This document shows, in pieces, positions 1 to 7,949 of a stretch of DNA of 64,000 nt. The translations under genes and the position numbers were made by a program. A model generated the notes under the pieces. The model had not been told where the DNA came from, did not search any database, and worked only from the letters and a program-made list of their open reading frames with translations. The stretch comes from Asticcacaulis taihuensis. Lineage in GTDB: Bacteria > Pseudomonadota > Alphaproteobacteria > Caulobacterales > Caulobacteraceae. Each line of letters begins with the position of its first letter. Within the stretch, counting starts at the first letter, position 1. The DNA is taken from the NCBI RefSeq assembly GCF_900100255.1, contig NZ_FMTS01000007.1, positions 56,672 to 120,671 of the forward strand, in the 5' to 3' direction.

Positions 1-60
1 CCCCTCCGTCTCGACGCGCTGCGCTTGCTCGACACCTCCCCCCGCTTCGCAGGGGAGGAT
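1..60. repeat. Dispersed palindromic-ended repeat, copy 1
   Basis: This stretch begins CCCCTCCGTCTCGACGCG and ends GGGGAGGAT. Nearly the same sequence recurs at 29929-29975, and an inverted relative lies at 29834-29881. The copy sits directly downstream of the carboxylesterase stop codon. The CCTCCCC / GGGGAGG arms at its end could form a hairpin and help end transcription. It looks like a REP-type intergenic element. Confidence 0.6.
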
Positions 61-66
61 AAGAGA

Positions 67-1776
67 TCAGGGCCGATCCAGCAGCGCACAGATATCCGTC
101 CGCATACCATCGTCGGTCCGGCTGCCTTTGCGGCTAAATTCGATATAACGCCCCTTGCGGCCATAGGGCTTCCACTCATCGAGCTTCTTGCCACTGGGAT
201 TACCCGTTTTGGCAAATTGCACCCAGTAATCCATCAAAGCCGGCCAGCGGTCTTTTTTCACGCCTTCCGGACGGTCATTGAAGACGAAACTCAGTTCAGA
301 CCCATGATGGACATCGACTTTCGGGTCGGCGTCAATATCAAGCTGATAGAGCCAGGCCGGCTGGCCATTGGCGGTGACCTGCCGGGCCATCCAGTCGGCC
401 GGACACCGCAGCATCAGGTCGGTCGATAATTGCAGCGGCACCTCTCCCAGCACCGGATCGGCTTTCGGCGTCTTATCGACATCGAGCTTGTAAAAGCGCA
501 GGGCCTTGCCGCGATTGTCGCCAAAGCGCGTGGCGATGGCGCCATAGAGCGAGGCGCTGACATCCGCCAGCCTCAGCTCTCGCGCCGAAACCCCGATGAT
601 CAGCGGTACCTTCGCCCCCTCGCCGGCCCTGAAAACCTCCGCCGGTGATTTCGGCAGCACATGACCATCTATCGTCGCCTGGTCCCAGATAAAGCCGGCA
701 TCCTCCATCGGTGGCTCAAGCTTGTCACCCGCCTGTTGCAGTGCCAGAGCTGGCGCCCGGCGCAGATCGGCCAGGGCCCTGGCGCTATCGGCGGGATCAT
801 GGCTGAACTGCTCAGCCAACCTTATGCCGAGGGCCTCGTTCTGCGAAAGCGTCCGCGGCGCGAAGCCGAACTGCGGCGTGCCGCTTTCCTCGATCGCCTT
901 ATTGAACAAGCCGCGCGCCAGCGGCGAGGCCAGCATCAGCCCGACATCCTGCCCGCCGGCGCTGTGGCCGAAGATCGTCACATTATCCGGATCACCGCCG
1001 AAACGGGCGATATTATCGCGTACCCATTGCAGAGCCTTGATCTGGTCCATCAGGGCGTAGTTGCCCGATGCGCCACCCTGCTCGGCGGTCAGGGCTGGAT
1101 GAGACAGGAAACCAAAGACGCCCAGGCGATATTGCAGGGTGACCAGCACCACATCGCGCTTGCCAAGATCCGAAGAAATGGTCCCCTCGCCCGCCCCGGC
1201 GCGGTTGGCCCCTCCATGGAAGAAGACCATGACCGGCTTTTTCGCCTCACGGCTCAGCGACGGCGTGCGGATTTCGAGATAGAGGCAGTCTTCCGAACTG
1301 GCCTGGGAGATTTTGGTCTGCCAGCCATAATCGGCCTGAAGGCATCCCGGCGCACTGGCTTTGCTGAACCGCACGCCTTGCCAGGCCGCCACGTCCTGCG
1401 GCGGGGTCCAGCGCAAGGAGCCAACGGGCGGCGCGGCAAAGGGGACGGCCTTGAAGGCGAAAGTGCCGTCGGTCCAGGCTTCGCCGCCGATCTGCCCGCC
1501 AGTGACGGGCACGATGACATCGGGCTGCGGACCAGCCGGTATCGGCGCCGGTGCTTCGATCTTTGGTACTTCGATCCTGGGCGCCACAAGGCCGCTTTCG
1601 GGCGGCGCAGAACTTATGACAGGCGGCGGTGGCACCGGCTGAACCGGTTTCGCAGAAGTTTTTCCCGGCAGGATCATGCGGTAGCGGCCATCGGGACCGC
1701 GTAACGGCTGTTGAGCAAAAGCGGGTAAGGCGGTGAGCGCCGCCAGCAGACACAGCCCCGCCAGCCCCGCCTTCAC
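67..1776 (-). CDS. Secreted type-B carboxylesterase (alpha/beta hydrolase)
   Basis: Predicted 569-residue carboxylic-ester hydrolase. The reading frame stays open far upstream into the kinase gene, but a GTG at 1776 lies 1 base after the kinase stop and begins a clean signal peptide (about residues 1-22, ending ALPAFA), so I use that start. A proline-rich linker (about 40-90) follows. The family signature EDCLYLE is at 162-168, the oxyanion-hole HGG at 187-189, the nucleophile elbow GHSAG at 270-274 with Ser272, and the likely catalytic His in VHHGSE at about 490. The signal peptide points to the periplasm or outside; the substrate is not evident. It probably shares a transcript with the upstream fructokinase. 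Confidence 0.85.
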   Translation of the reverse strand: MKAGLAGLCLLAALTALPAFAQQPLRGPDGRYRMILPGKTSAKPVQPVPPPPVISSAPPESGLVAPRIEVPKIEAPAPIPAGPQPDVIVPVTGGQIGGEAWTDGTFAFKAVPFAAPPVGSLRWTPPQDVAAWQGVRFSKASAPGCLQADYGWQTKISQASSEDCLYLEIRTPSLSREAKKPVMVFFHGGANRAGAGEGTISSDLGKRDVVLVTLQYRLGVFGFLSHPALTAEQGGASGNYALMDQIKALQWVRDNIARFGGDPDNVTIFGHSAGGQDVGLMLASPLARGLFNKAIEESGTPQFGFAPRTLSQNEALGIRLAEQFSHDPADSARALADLRRAPALALQQAGDKLEPPMEDAGFIWDQATIDGHVLPKSPAEVFRAGEGAKVPLIIGVSARELRLADVSASLYGAIATRFGDNRGKALRFYKLDVDKTPKADPVLGEVPLQLSTDLMLRCPADWMARQVTANGQPAWLYQLDIDADPKVDVHHGSELSFVFNDRPEGVKKDRWPALMDYWVQFAKTGNPSGKKLDEWKPYGRKGRYIEFSRKGSRTDDGMRTDICALLDRP

Positions 1777-1777
1777 C

Positions 1778-2698
1778 TTAATGACCTTGCGCCCAGAGAT
1801 AGGCCGCACCGCGCACGCCGGAGGAATCGCCCCATCTGGCGGGCACGAATTTGGATTCCCAACGATCGGTGAAGACCAGCGGCTCGATGCGCGACGCCAG
1901 GCGGTCGTACATTTCGGGCACATTCGACATGCCGCCGCCAAAGACAAACACGTCCGGGTCGAGAATATTGACCACGACGGCCAGGGCCTGCGCCAGGCGG
2001 CGCACCCAGCGGTCGAAACAGGCTTCGGCCTCGGCATCACCGGCGCGCATGGCGGCGATGATCTCTTCGCCTTTGAGCGAGCGGCCGGTCACGGTATGGA
2101 AATCACGCGCGAAACCGGAGCCGGAAATCCAGGTTTCCAGGCAGCCATGCAGGCCGCACCAGCATTTCGGGCCGGGATTTTCCTCAGGCAGGGGCCAGGG
2201 CAGCGGAATATGGCCCCATTCGCCGGCAAGACCGTTGGCGCCCTCGACCAGATGGCCATTCACCACCACGCCGCCGCCGCAGCCGGTGCCGATGATGACG
2301 GCGAAGACATTCGCCTCACCTGCGCCGGCGCCATCCTTGGCCTCGCTGAGGGCCAGGCAGTTGGCGTCATTGGCCAGGCGGATCGGCTGGCCCAGTACGG
2401 CTTCAAGATCGGTCTTGAAAGGCCGGCCATTGAGATAGGTGGAATTGGAATTGCGCATCAGGCCGTGACGCGGTGAGGCCGAACCGGGCGAACCAATGCC
2501 GATGGTCTTGCCCCCGAGGCCGGGTTGTTTGGCGCGGGCTTCGGATTCGACGCGGGCGATCAGATCACGCACCAGTGTCAGAGCGGCGTCATAAGTGCCG
2601 GGGTTCGGCTCCCGGTGCCGGGCCAGGAACTCACCAGAGGGCGACAGGGCCGCCGCCTCGATTTTCGTTCCGCCGAAATCAACGCCGATATGCAACAT
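1778..2698 (-). CDS. mak: ROK-family fructokinase (Mak type)
   Basis: Cytoplasmic ATP-dependent hexokinase of the ROK family, 306 residues. It should phosphorylate fructose to fructose-6-phosphate. Visible motifs: the phosphate loop DFGGTK at residues 7-12, the sugar-binding ANDANCLALSEA, GTGCGGG, the GEWGH motif, and the zinc-binding CWCGLHGC followed by LETWISG. The pattern follows Escherichia coli Mak along its whole length, including the C-terminal GDSSGVRGAA. The start at 2698 (MLHIGVDFGG) is preferred over earlier in-frame starts because it fits the family. It lies downstream of a terminator that separates it from the sugar permease, so it may have its own promoter in the AT-rich 2699-2756 stretch. 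Fructokinase is the best guess; other hexoses are possible. Confidence 0.87.
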   Translation of the reverse strand: MLHIGVDFGGTKIEAAALSPSGEFLARHREPNPGTYDAALTLVRDLIARVESEARAKQPGLGGKTIGIGSPGSASPRHGLMRNSNSTYLNGRPFKTDLEAVLGQPIRLANDANCLALSEAKDGAGAGEANVFAVIIGTGCGGGVVVNGHLVEGANGLAGEWGHIPLPWPLPEENPGPKCWCGLHGCLETWISGSGFARDFHTVTGRSLKGEEIIAAMRAGDAEAEACFDRWVRRLAQALAVVVNILDPDVFVFGGGMSNVPEMYDRLASRIEPLVFTDRWESKFVPARWGDSSGVRGAAYLWAQGH

Positions 2699-2744
2699 GT
2701 CTTTTGTCTCGTCCCCGTTTTTTCTTATTTTTATTTTATTTAAT

Positions 2745-2789
2745 ACAAAAAGCAAACCCCTGAAAACGCCGGGCAGGCATTTTCAGGGG
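2745..2789 (-). terminator. Rho-independent terminator of the sugar permease gene
   Basis: A 10-bp stem CCCCTGAAAA (2757-2766) / TTTTCAGGGG (2780-2789) is followed, in minus-strand direction, by a T-rich run (GGGGTTTGCTTTTTG). It lies just after the permease stop at 2811 and before the kinase start at 2698. Confidence 0.75.
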
Positions 2790-2810
2790 CTTTATTTCCG
2801 ACCTCGGTAT

Positions 2811-4199
2811 TTAGTGGCCGACGCTCACGCCTTCTTCGATGACGTGGACATGGGCCTTCTTCGCGGCCTGCGAGAACCACAGGACGTAGAGGTAGCAGAT
2901 CAGCGGCACGCCGAAGGCGAGCGAACGCGCGCCGATCGGGAAATGCGCCACAAGCTGGTCAACCGTGAAGCCGTACAGGATCGAGATGAACCCGCCGCCG
3001 CAGATGGCCATGCACATCAGGCCGGAGGTGGCCGAGGCCGGGGCCGTCGAGCGTTCGAGCGTGATGGTGAAGATGGTCGGGAACATGATCGAGTTGAACA
3101 GGCCGATCAGGATGGCCGCGCAGCCCGGAATGAAGCCGGTGGTCAGCGGCGCGTTGAAGACGCCGTTGTCACTTGGCAGGCCAATGGTGCCGCCGAGCGG
3201 GGTGGCCGGCATCGAATAGGTGGCGATGACGATCAGGCAGAGGATCGACGCGCAGGTGGCCACAAAAGCCAGCATGGACGTGGCCTTGAACTTGCGCAAC
3301 AGGACCGAGCCGCCGAAACGGCCGAACATGGCAAACAGCATGAAGACCGGGCCGACGAAACCGGCGACCTGCGATGGCACGTTGAGGATCTGCTTTTGCT
3401 CCAGGAAGAAGATCATGCCGGAAATGACGCAGACCTCGGCGCCGACATAGAGGAAGATGCCGAGCGAACCGAGATTGGCCCATTTGGACTTCAGGGCCGA
3501 GAACGGCGATTCGGCGTGTTCGGCCATTTTCGGGGCATGGTGCGTGATGGTGTTGCGCACCAGGAAGACGGCCAGGGTGAAAACGGCGAAGACGACGGCG
3601 AGCAACAGGTAGACGTTGGTGACGAAGCTGAGGCCGGTATCCTTCATCGCCTGGGTGATCGTGGCGTCCGGAATGAACAGGTCACCTTTGAGCAGATATT
3701 TGGCGCCGAAGATGCCGCCCAGGAAGGCGCCCATCGAGTTGAACGCCTGCGACAGGTTGAGGCGGAAGTGCGAGCCCTTCGGATCGCCCATCGAAGCGAT
3801 CAGCGGATTGGCCGCGACCTGCAACAGGGTGATGCCCGAAGCGGCGACGAACAGGCCGAGCAGGACGGTGATGAAGTTGTGCGAGAAAGCGGTCGAATAA
3901 GCGATCAGGCAGCCGGCGACGATCCCGACGAGGCCGAGCACGATCGACTTGGCGTAGCCGTTCTTGGCCAGATAGGCCGCCGAGGGAATCGACATGATGC
4001 CATAGGCGATAAAGAAGGCGAACTGGTTGAGCTGGGTTTCAAAGTCGGTGAGCGTGTAGATGACCTTCATGCTCTTGACGAGCGGGTCGATGAGGTTGGT
4101 GACGAAGGCCCAGATAAAGAAGAGACACGTGACGTAGATAACCGCCAGTAAGAGGCCACCGCCTCCCGATTTTGGCGCTGCGGATGAAGAATCGGACAT
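2811..4199 (-). CDS. FucP/GluP-family sugar:H+ symporter (MFS)
   Basis: Inner-membrane permease of 462 residues with about 12 hydrophobic segments, of the fucose/glucose/galactose permease branch of the major facilitator superfamily. Marker stretches are TNLIDPLVK in the first helix region, LQVAANPLIASMGDP, and HFRLNLSQAFNSMG. The charged residue in the ETAANP position of E. coli FucP is Gln here, so the substrate is likely not fucose. With the fructokinase just downstream, fructose (or another ketohexose) is the best inference. The ATG at 4199 has a good AGGCAGG ribosome site; an upstream GTG at 4217 is less likely. It probably reads from the long AT-rich region 4200-4642, which carries operator-like palindromes. 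Confidence 0.83.
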   Translation of the reverse strand: MSDSSSAAPKSGGGGLLLAVIYVTCLFFIWAFVTNLIDPLVKSMKVIYTLTDFETQLNQFAFFIAYGIMSIPSAAYLAKNGYAKSIVLGLVGIVAGCLIAYSTAFSHNFITVLLGLFVAASGITLLQVAANPLIASMGDPKGSHFRLNLSQAFNSMGAFLGGIFGAKYLLKGDLFIPDATITQAMKDTGLSFVTNVYLLLAVVFAVFTLAVFLVRNTITHHAPKMAEHAESPFSALKSKWANLGSLGIFLYVGAEVCVISGMIFFLEQKQILNVPSQVAGFVGPVFMLFAMFGRFGGSVLLRKFKATSMLAFVATCASILCLIVIATYSMPATPLGGTIGLPSDNGVFNAPLTTGFIPGCAAILIGLFNSIMFPTIFTITLERSTAPASATSGLMCMAICGGGFISILYGFTVDQLVAHFPIGARSLAFGVPLICYLYVLWFSQAAKKAHVHVIEEGVSVGH

Positions 4200-4642
4200 A
4201 TGACCTGCCTGTTGCACTGTTATGGGTGAAGTGCGCGCAAGCTGCCTTCACCGGTTAAATAAATCAAATTGCAAAAAACGTGTTTTTGCGGTGTTGGCAA
4301 ATGAAAAACGTTGCGCAGTGCAGCAATTCCATCTCCAACCCGGCGTTAGAGGTATATTCAAAATAATTGTCTGACAAGTGGCCGCGCCTCGCCGGCGAGC
4401 AATCTGCCTTGTCGTAAAAGGAAAAAACGATAGCCGGGGAGAAAACAAGCCTTGCCGCCGTTTAAATATGACAATTTTTCAACAGGAAAATAAATTTAGA
4501 CAGCGCTGTCACGCCTTGCGGCGCAGCATAAAATTAAACTTGACCCGGCGGGAGAATAAAGGCTTTGTCGCACGCGAAAAACGCTATTCGCGCAGTGCCC
4601 GGCAATCCGCCGAAAAGGCTTCCAGGATTGTCTTTTAAATCC
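4200..4642. promoter_or_regulatory. Divergent promoter region with two operator-like palindromes
   Basis: An AT-rich intergenic stretch of about 440 bases between the divergent permease and pyruvate kinase genes, with no convincing gene. It holds a perfect 11-bp palindrome TTGTCTGACAA (4367-4377), of the shape bound by FadR-type GntR regulators, and a 12-bp palindrome GACAGCGCTGTC (4499-4510) listed separately. Promoter elements themselves cannot be placed with confidence. Confidence 0.5.
4498..4511. promoter_or_regulatory. LacI-family-type operator
   Basis: AGACAGCGCTGTCA fits the general LacI/PurR operator form TGnnAnCGnTnnCA at all fixed positions but the first. The core GACAGCGCTGTC is a perfect palindrome. 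It lies upstream of pyruvate kinase and of the divergent sugar permease, so either could be the target. Confidence 0.5.
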
Positions 4643-6118
4643 GTGAGATCAGAATTGAAAATCCTTCGCCGCCGTAAAACCAAGATCGTCGCCACCCTGG
4701 GGCCTGCGAGTTCCAATGCCGAAATGCTGGCGCAGCTTTTCCAGGCCGGCGCCGATGTTTTCCGGCTCAACTTTTCGCACGGCAGCCACGAAGACCACGG
4801 CCGCAATATCGATCTGATCCGCGAACTGGAAGCCAAGTCAAAGCATCCGATCGGCATCCTGGCTGACGTCCAGGGCCCGAAGCTGCGCGTCGGCCGCTTC
4901 ATGGGCGGCGCCGTGGTGCTGACCAACGGCCAGAATTTCCGTCTCGACCTCAACCCGACACCGGGTGATTCGCGCCGAGCCAACCTGCCCCACCCCGAAA
5001 TCATCGCCGCTGCCCAGATCGGTTCGCACCTGCTGCTCGATGACGGCAAGCTGAAACTGCGCGTCACCCATGTGCGCGAAGATCACCTGGAAACCATCGT
5101 CGTCAATGGCGGCCGCCTGTCTGACCGCAAGGGCGTCAATGTGCCGGATGTCGTCCTGCCCATCCCCGCCCTGACGAAGAAGGACCGCGAGGACATGGCC
5201 TTTGCCCTGTCGCGTGGCGTCGAGTATATCGGCCTGTCGTTCGTGCAGCGCCCGGAAGACGTGCTTGAGGCGAAGGAAATCATCCAGGGACGCGCCTGGG
5301 TGCTCTCCAAGCTGGAAAAGCCGCAGGCCCTCGACAATCTCGATGAAATCGTGCGCCTGTCCGACGCCATCATGGTGGCGCGCGGCGATCTCGGTGTCGA
5401 ACTGCCGCCGGAAGAGGTGCCGCTGGCCCAGAAGCGCATCGTCCAGGCGTCCCGCGCCGCGGGCAAGCCGGTCATCGTGGCCACGCAGATGCTGGAATCG
5501 ATGATCTCGGCCCCAACCCCGACCCGCGCCGAAGCCTCCGATGTCGCCACCGCCGTGTTTGATGGCGCCGACGCCGTCATGCTGTCGGCTGAAACCGCCG
5601 CCGGCCAGTTCCCGGTCGAGGCCGTCACCATCATGGACCGCATCGTCGCCCGCGTTGAAACCGATGACGGCTGGCGTAACCTGACCGACCGCCGCCGCCC
5701 GGAACCGGAAAAGACGACCAATGGCGCTATCGCGGCGGCCGCACGCCAGGTGGCCCAGACCATCGACGCCGTGGCCATCGCCGCCATGACGAATTCCTCC
5801 AGTTCCGCCCTGCGCGTCGCCCGCGAACGCCCGACCGCCCCGATCATGGGCCTGACGCCGAATGTCGAGACTGCCCGCCGCCTGGCCCTGACCTGGGGCG
5901 TGCATCCGATCCTGACGCCGATCACGCACTCGATGACCGAGACCGTCGCCGTCGCTTCAAAGCTGGCGCGCTCCGAAGGCATTGCCGAGCCGGGCCAGGA
6001 TATTGTCATCGTCGCCGGGATGCCATTCGGCAAGTCGGGCTCGACCAACTCTTTGCGCGTCGCCCGCGTCTCCCGCACCAATGCGCAGGAAGCCGAATTC
6101 GACGACAGCGAGAAGTAA
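4643..6118 (+). CDS. pyk: Pyruvate kinase
   Basis: Glycolytic enzyme that transfers phosphate from phosphoenolpyruvate to ADP. Family marks: KTKIVATLGPAS near the N-terminus, the substrate and metal region LNFSHGSH, ADVQGPKLRVG, the signature VLSKLEKPQALDNL with its catalytic Lys, VARGDLGVELP, TQMLESM and ADAVMLSAETA. The regulatory C-terminal domain is present, so the enzyme is full length at about 490 residues. The start is uncertain: GTG at 4643 and TTG at 4655 both precede the conserved region, whereas the longer open frame from 4565 adds residues unlike the family. In this sugar-oxidising setting it works beside Entner-Doudoroff-type routes. A short hypothetical gene follows 6 bases later. 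Confidence 0.93.
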   Translation: MRSELKILRRRKTKIVATLGPASSNAEMLAQLFQAGADVFRLNFSHGSHEDHGRNIDLIRELEAKSKHPIGILADVQGPKLRVGRFMGGAVVLTNGQNFRLDLNPTPGDSRRANLPHPEIIAAAQIGSHLLLDDGKLKLRVTHVREDHLETIVVNGGRLSDRKGVNVPDVVLPIPALTKKDREDMAFALSRGVEYIGLSFVQRPEDVLEAKEIIQGRAWVLSKLEKPQALDNLDEIVRLSDAIMVARGDLGVELPPEEVPLAQKRIVQASRAAGKPVIVATQMLESMISAPTPTRAEASDVATAVFDGADAVMLSAETAAGQFPVEAVTIMDRIVARVETDDGWRNLTDRRRPEPEKTTNGAIAAAARQVAQTIDAVAIAAMTNSSSSALRVARERPTAPIMGLTPNVETARRLALTWGVHPILTPITHSMTETVAVASKLARSEGIAEPGQDIVIVAGMPFGKSGSTNSLRVARVSRTNAQEAEFDDSEK

Positions 6119-6124
6119 GCAAGT

Positions 6125-6460
6125 ATGGCTGACTTAGCTAAGCCTACTTGGAACGATGCAATGGAAGCCTACGCCGCTGATGCGGTTGATTATGCTCGTG
6201 ACACTTACGGTAAGGTCCTGGATTTCTCACCGGAAAGCCTTGATGAATTAGAAGCTATTGCTGCCCAACTACACAAAAGCTTTCCGAAAAGTTTTCTGAG
6301 CAAGTTTTTCAAACCAAGACCTTCAGACGCCCAACTTGATAGTATGAGCAAACTTTTAGGTGGCTATCTTGGTGAGGTAATCCGTCGCAAAATGGGCGGA
6401 AGCTGGAATATAAATGAGGAGTTTCATGCTTTAGGCTTGCAGTTGGCAGAAGATGATTAG
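6125..6460 (+). CDS. Conserved small hypothetical protein (DUF3806-like)
   Basis: A 111-residue acidic, mostly helical protein with no signal peptide. The segment GGYLGEVIRRKMGGSW near residues 77-92 recalls a family of small unknown proteins (DUF3806-like), but I cannot verify this. The start ATG lies 6 bases after the pyruvate kinase stop, with only a weak ribosome site, so it may be co-transcribed. Its base composition is visibly lower in GC than its neighbours (many AAA, TTT and TTA codons), which hints at recent acquisition or relaxed selection. No function is proposed. Confidence 0.7.
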   Translation: MADLAKPTWNDAMEAYAADAVDYARDTYGKVLDFSPESLDELEAIAAQLHKSFPKSFLSKFFKPRPSDAQLDSMSKLLGGYLGEVIRRKMGGSWNINEEFHALGLQLAEDD

Positions 6461-6652
6461 GTTTTCCCGCCGGCAAAAGTTTATAAGCGCCTAGTCAACG
6501 GTGCGGAGGATAATCTCGTCTCCTTCCATCGTGTAGTAACGGCACCAAAAGACGACGGCGGTATTTTCGATTAAACATAAGCACGGTTTCTTCCTAGTCG
6601 CACCACCTACCGTCGTGTTCACTGGGTAACGTTAAATCAAAGCTTTCCAATT

Positions 6653-6685
6653 AGGCTCCGGACATCAGACGTTCGGAGCCTTTTT
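6653..6685 (+). terminator. Terminator hairpin overlapping the next ribosome site
   Basis: Stem AGGCTCCG (6653-6660) / CGGAGCCT (6674-6681) with a 13-base loop, then a T run to 6685. It would end the pyk transcript. The right arm contains GGAG, which is also the best Shine-Dalgarno sequence for the ATG at 6687. Confidence 0.8.
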
Positions 6686-6686
6686 C

Positions 6687-7949
6687 ATGCCTGCTGCCCG
6701 CTTCCCAGATGCGCTCCGCCGCGCCGACTGGCTGAATGGCGAACGCGGGCGCGTCTACAGCCTGATGGGCCTGGTCGCCTTCCTCCTCATGGCCCTGTGG
6801 TTCTGGCTGCGCTTCGCCGTCCTTGCCCCCGGCCCGGACCCGCTGGGCGGGGACTTCACCAGCTTCTATGCCGCTTCAAAACTGGCCCTGTCCGGTCATC
6901 CGGCCGATGCCTGGAACCTCGCCGCCCATGCCCTTGCCGAAGACAGCCTTTTCCGCGGGCCGCATGACTACCTCACCTTCTTCTATCCGCCGGCCTATCT
7001 GCTGCTGTGCTGGCCGCTGGCGCTCCTGCCCTATGGCTGGGCGGCGCTTGGCTGGATGACCGGCACGGCCGCCCTGGCGCTGGGCCTGCTGCGCGCCTTC
7101 TTTCGCCGTGTGCGCCCGGAAGGCCCCATGCCGCTGGTGGCGATTCTGGCCTTCCCGGCCCTGTGGATCAATATCGGCTGCGGTCAGAATGGCGCCGTGA
7201 CCCTGGCCATCCTGACCGGCGGCTTCCTGATGATGGACCGCCGCCCGATTGTGGCGGGACTGATTCTCGGCCTGATGGTCATCAAGCCGCAACTCAGCCT
7301 GGCCCTGCCGTTCGTGCTCGGCGGCGCGGCGCTGGCGGAACCGAAACGCTGGCGGACATTCTTCGCCACCGGCTTCAGTGCGCTGGCCGTGTGCGGCGTG
7401 GCCTGGCTGGCCGTGGGAACAGCGGGCTATGCGGCCTTTTTCGCCAACAGCGCCTATGCCCGCGAGGTGCTCAATCAGGGGCTTGTCGATCCCGCCCTGA
7501 TGCAGAGCCTCTATGCCGGTCTGCGGATGCTGGGCGCCTCCATGACCACCGCCTATGTCGCGCAGGGGGTGCTGTCCCTTACCATGCTGGGCCTGGCCGG
7601 CTGGACCGCCTTCCGGTATCGCCCCACGGGTCTGGCGCTCGGCGCCCTGACCATTTCGGCGACCGTGCTGGCCACGCCCTTCCTGCTCGATTACGACCTG
7701 CTGGTCACCGCCCTGCCGCTCGGCTGGCTGGTGCTGACCGGCGCGAAGGATGGCTTTCGCAACTGGGAGAAGCTGTGCCTTTTGCTGGTATTTCTGTTTC
7801 CGCTCGCCGCGCGTAAACTGGCCCTGGTGGCGCACCTGCCGATGGCGCCTTTGCTCCTGCTGATCGTCTTCGCGTTTGTTATCCGGCGCATCAGGACCGC
7901 TGAAACCGTGCCGGCCGCCCTGCCGGCCGCATCCGCTTGCGCCGCCTGA
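6687..7949 (+). CDS. DUF2029/GT87-family membrane protein, copy 1
   Basis: Integral membrane protein of 420 residues with roughly 9-11 hydrophobic segments. The pattern GGDFTSFYAASKLALSG, FFYPPAYLLL, FPALWINIGCGQNG and VIKPQLSLALPF is typical of DUF2029, which belongs to the GT-C type polyprenyl-phosphate mannosyltransferase families (GT87). The early Asp in GGDF may be catalytic by analogy. The acceptor and sugar are unknown; cell-envelope glycan assembly is the general expectation. It overlaps the next, homologous gene by one base (TGATG), so the two are translationally coupled. The ATG at 6687 uses a GGAG that lies inside a terminator hairpin. Confidence 0.8.
   Translation: MPAARFPDALRRADWLNGERGRVYSLMGLVAFLLMALWFWLRFAVLAPGPDPLGGDFTSFYAASKLALSGHPADAWNLAAHALAEDSLFRGPHDYLTFFYPPAYLLLCWPLALLPYGWAALGWMTGTAALALGLLRAFFRRVRPEGPMPLVAILAFPALWINIGCGQNGAVTLAILTGGFLMMDRRPIVAGLILGLMVIKPQLSLALPFVLGGAALAEPKRWRTFFATGFSALAVCGVAWLAVGTAGYAAFFANSAYAREVLNQGLVDPALMQSLYAGLRMLGASMTTAYVAQGVLSLTMLGLAGWTAFRYRPTGLALGALTISATVLATPFLLDYDLLVTALPLGWLVLTGAKDGFRNWEKLCLLLVFLFPLAARKLALVAHLPMAPLLLLIVFAFVIRRIRTAETVPAALPAASACAA

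Noticed and set aside
1777-2040. N-terminal extension of the carboxylesterase
   Set aside because: The extra 88 residues overlap the kinase gene antiparallel in frame choice, have no signal peptide, and the GTG at 1776 gives a proper exported protein.
2595-4151. 518-codon plus-strand open frame
   Set aside because: It lies antisense to the MFS permease, is packed with charged low-complexity residues typical of frame shadows, and has no motif.
2811-4199. Calling this permease FucP
   Set aside because: The Glu of the ETAANP motif is Gln here, and the neighbour is fructokinase; the true fucP is at 10689.
6461-6652. tRNA or small RNA after the DUF3806-like gene
   Set aside because: No cloverleaf arms or T-loop sequence could be found; only the terminator at 6653 is convincing.
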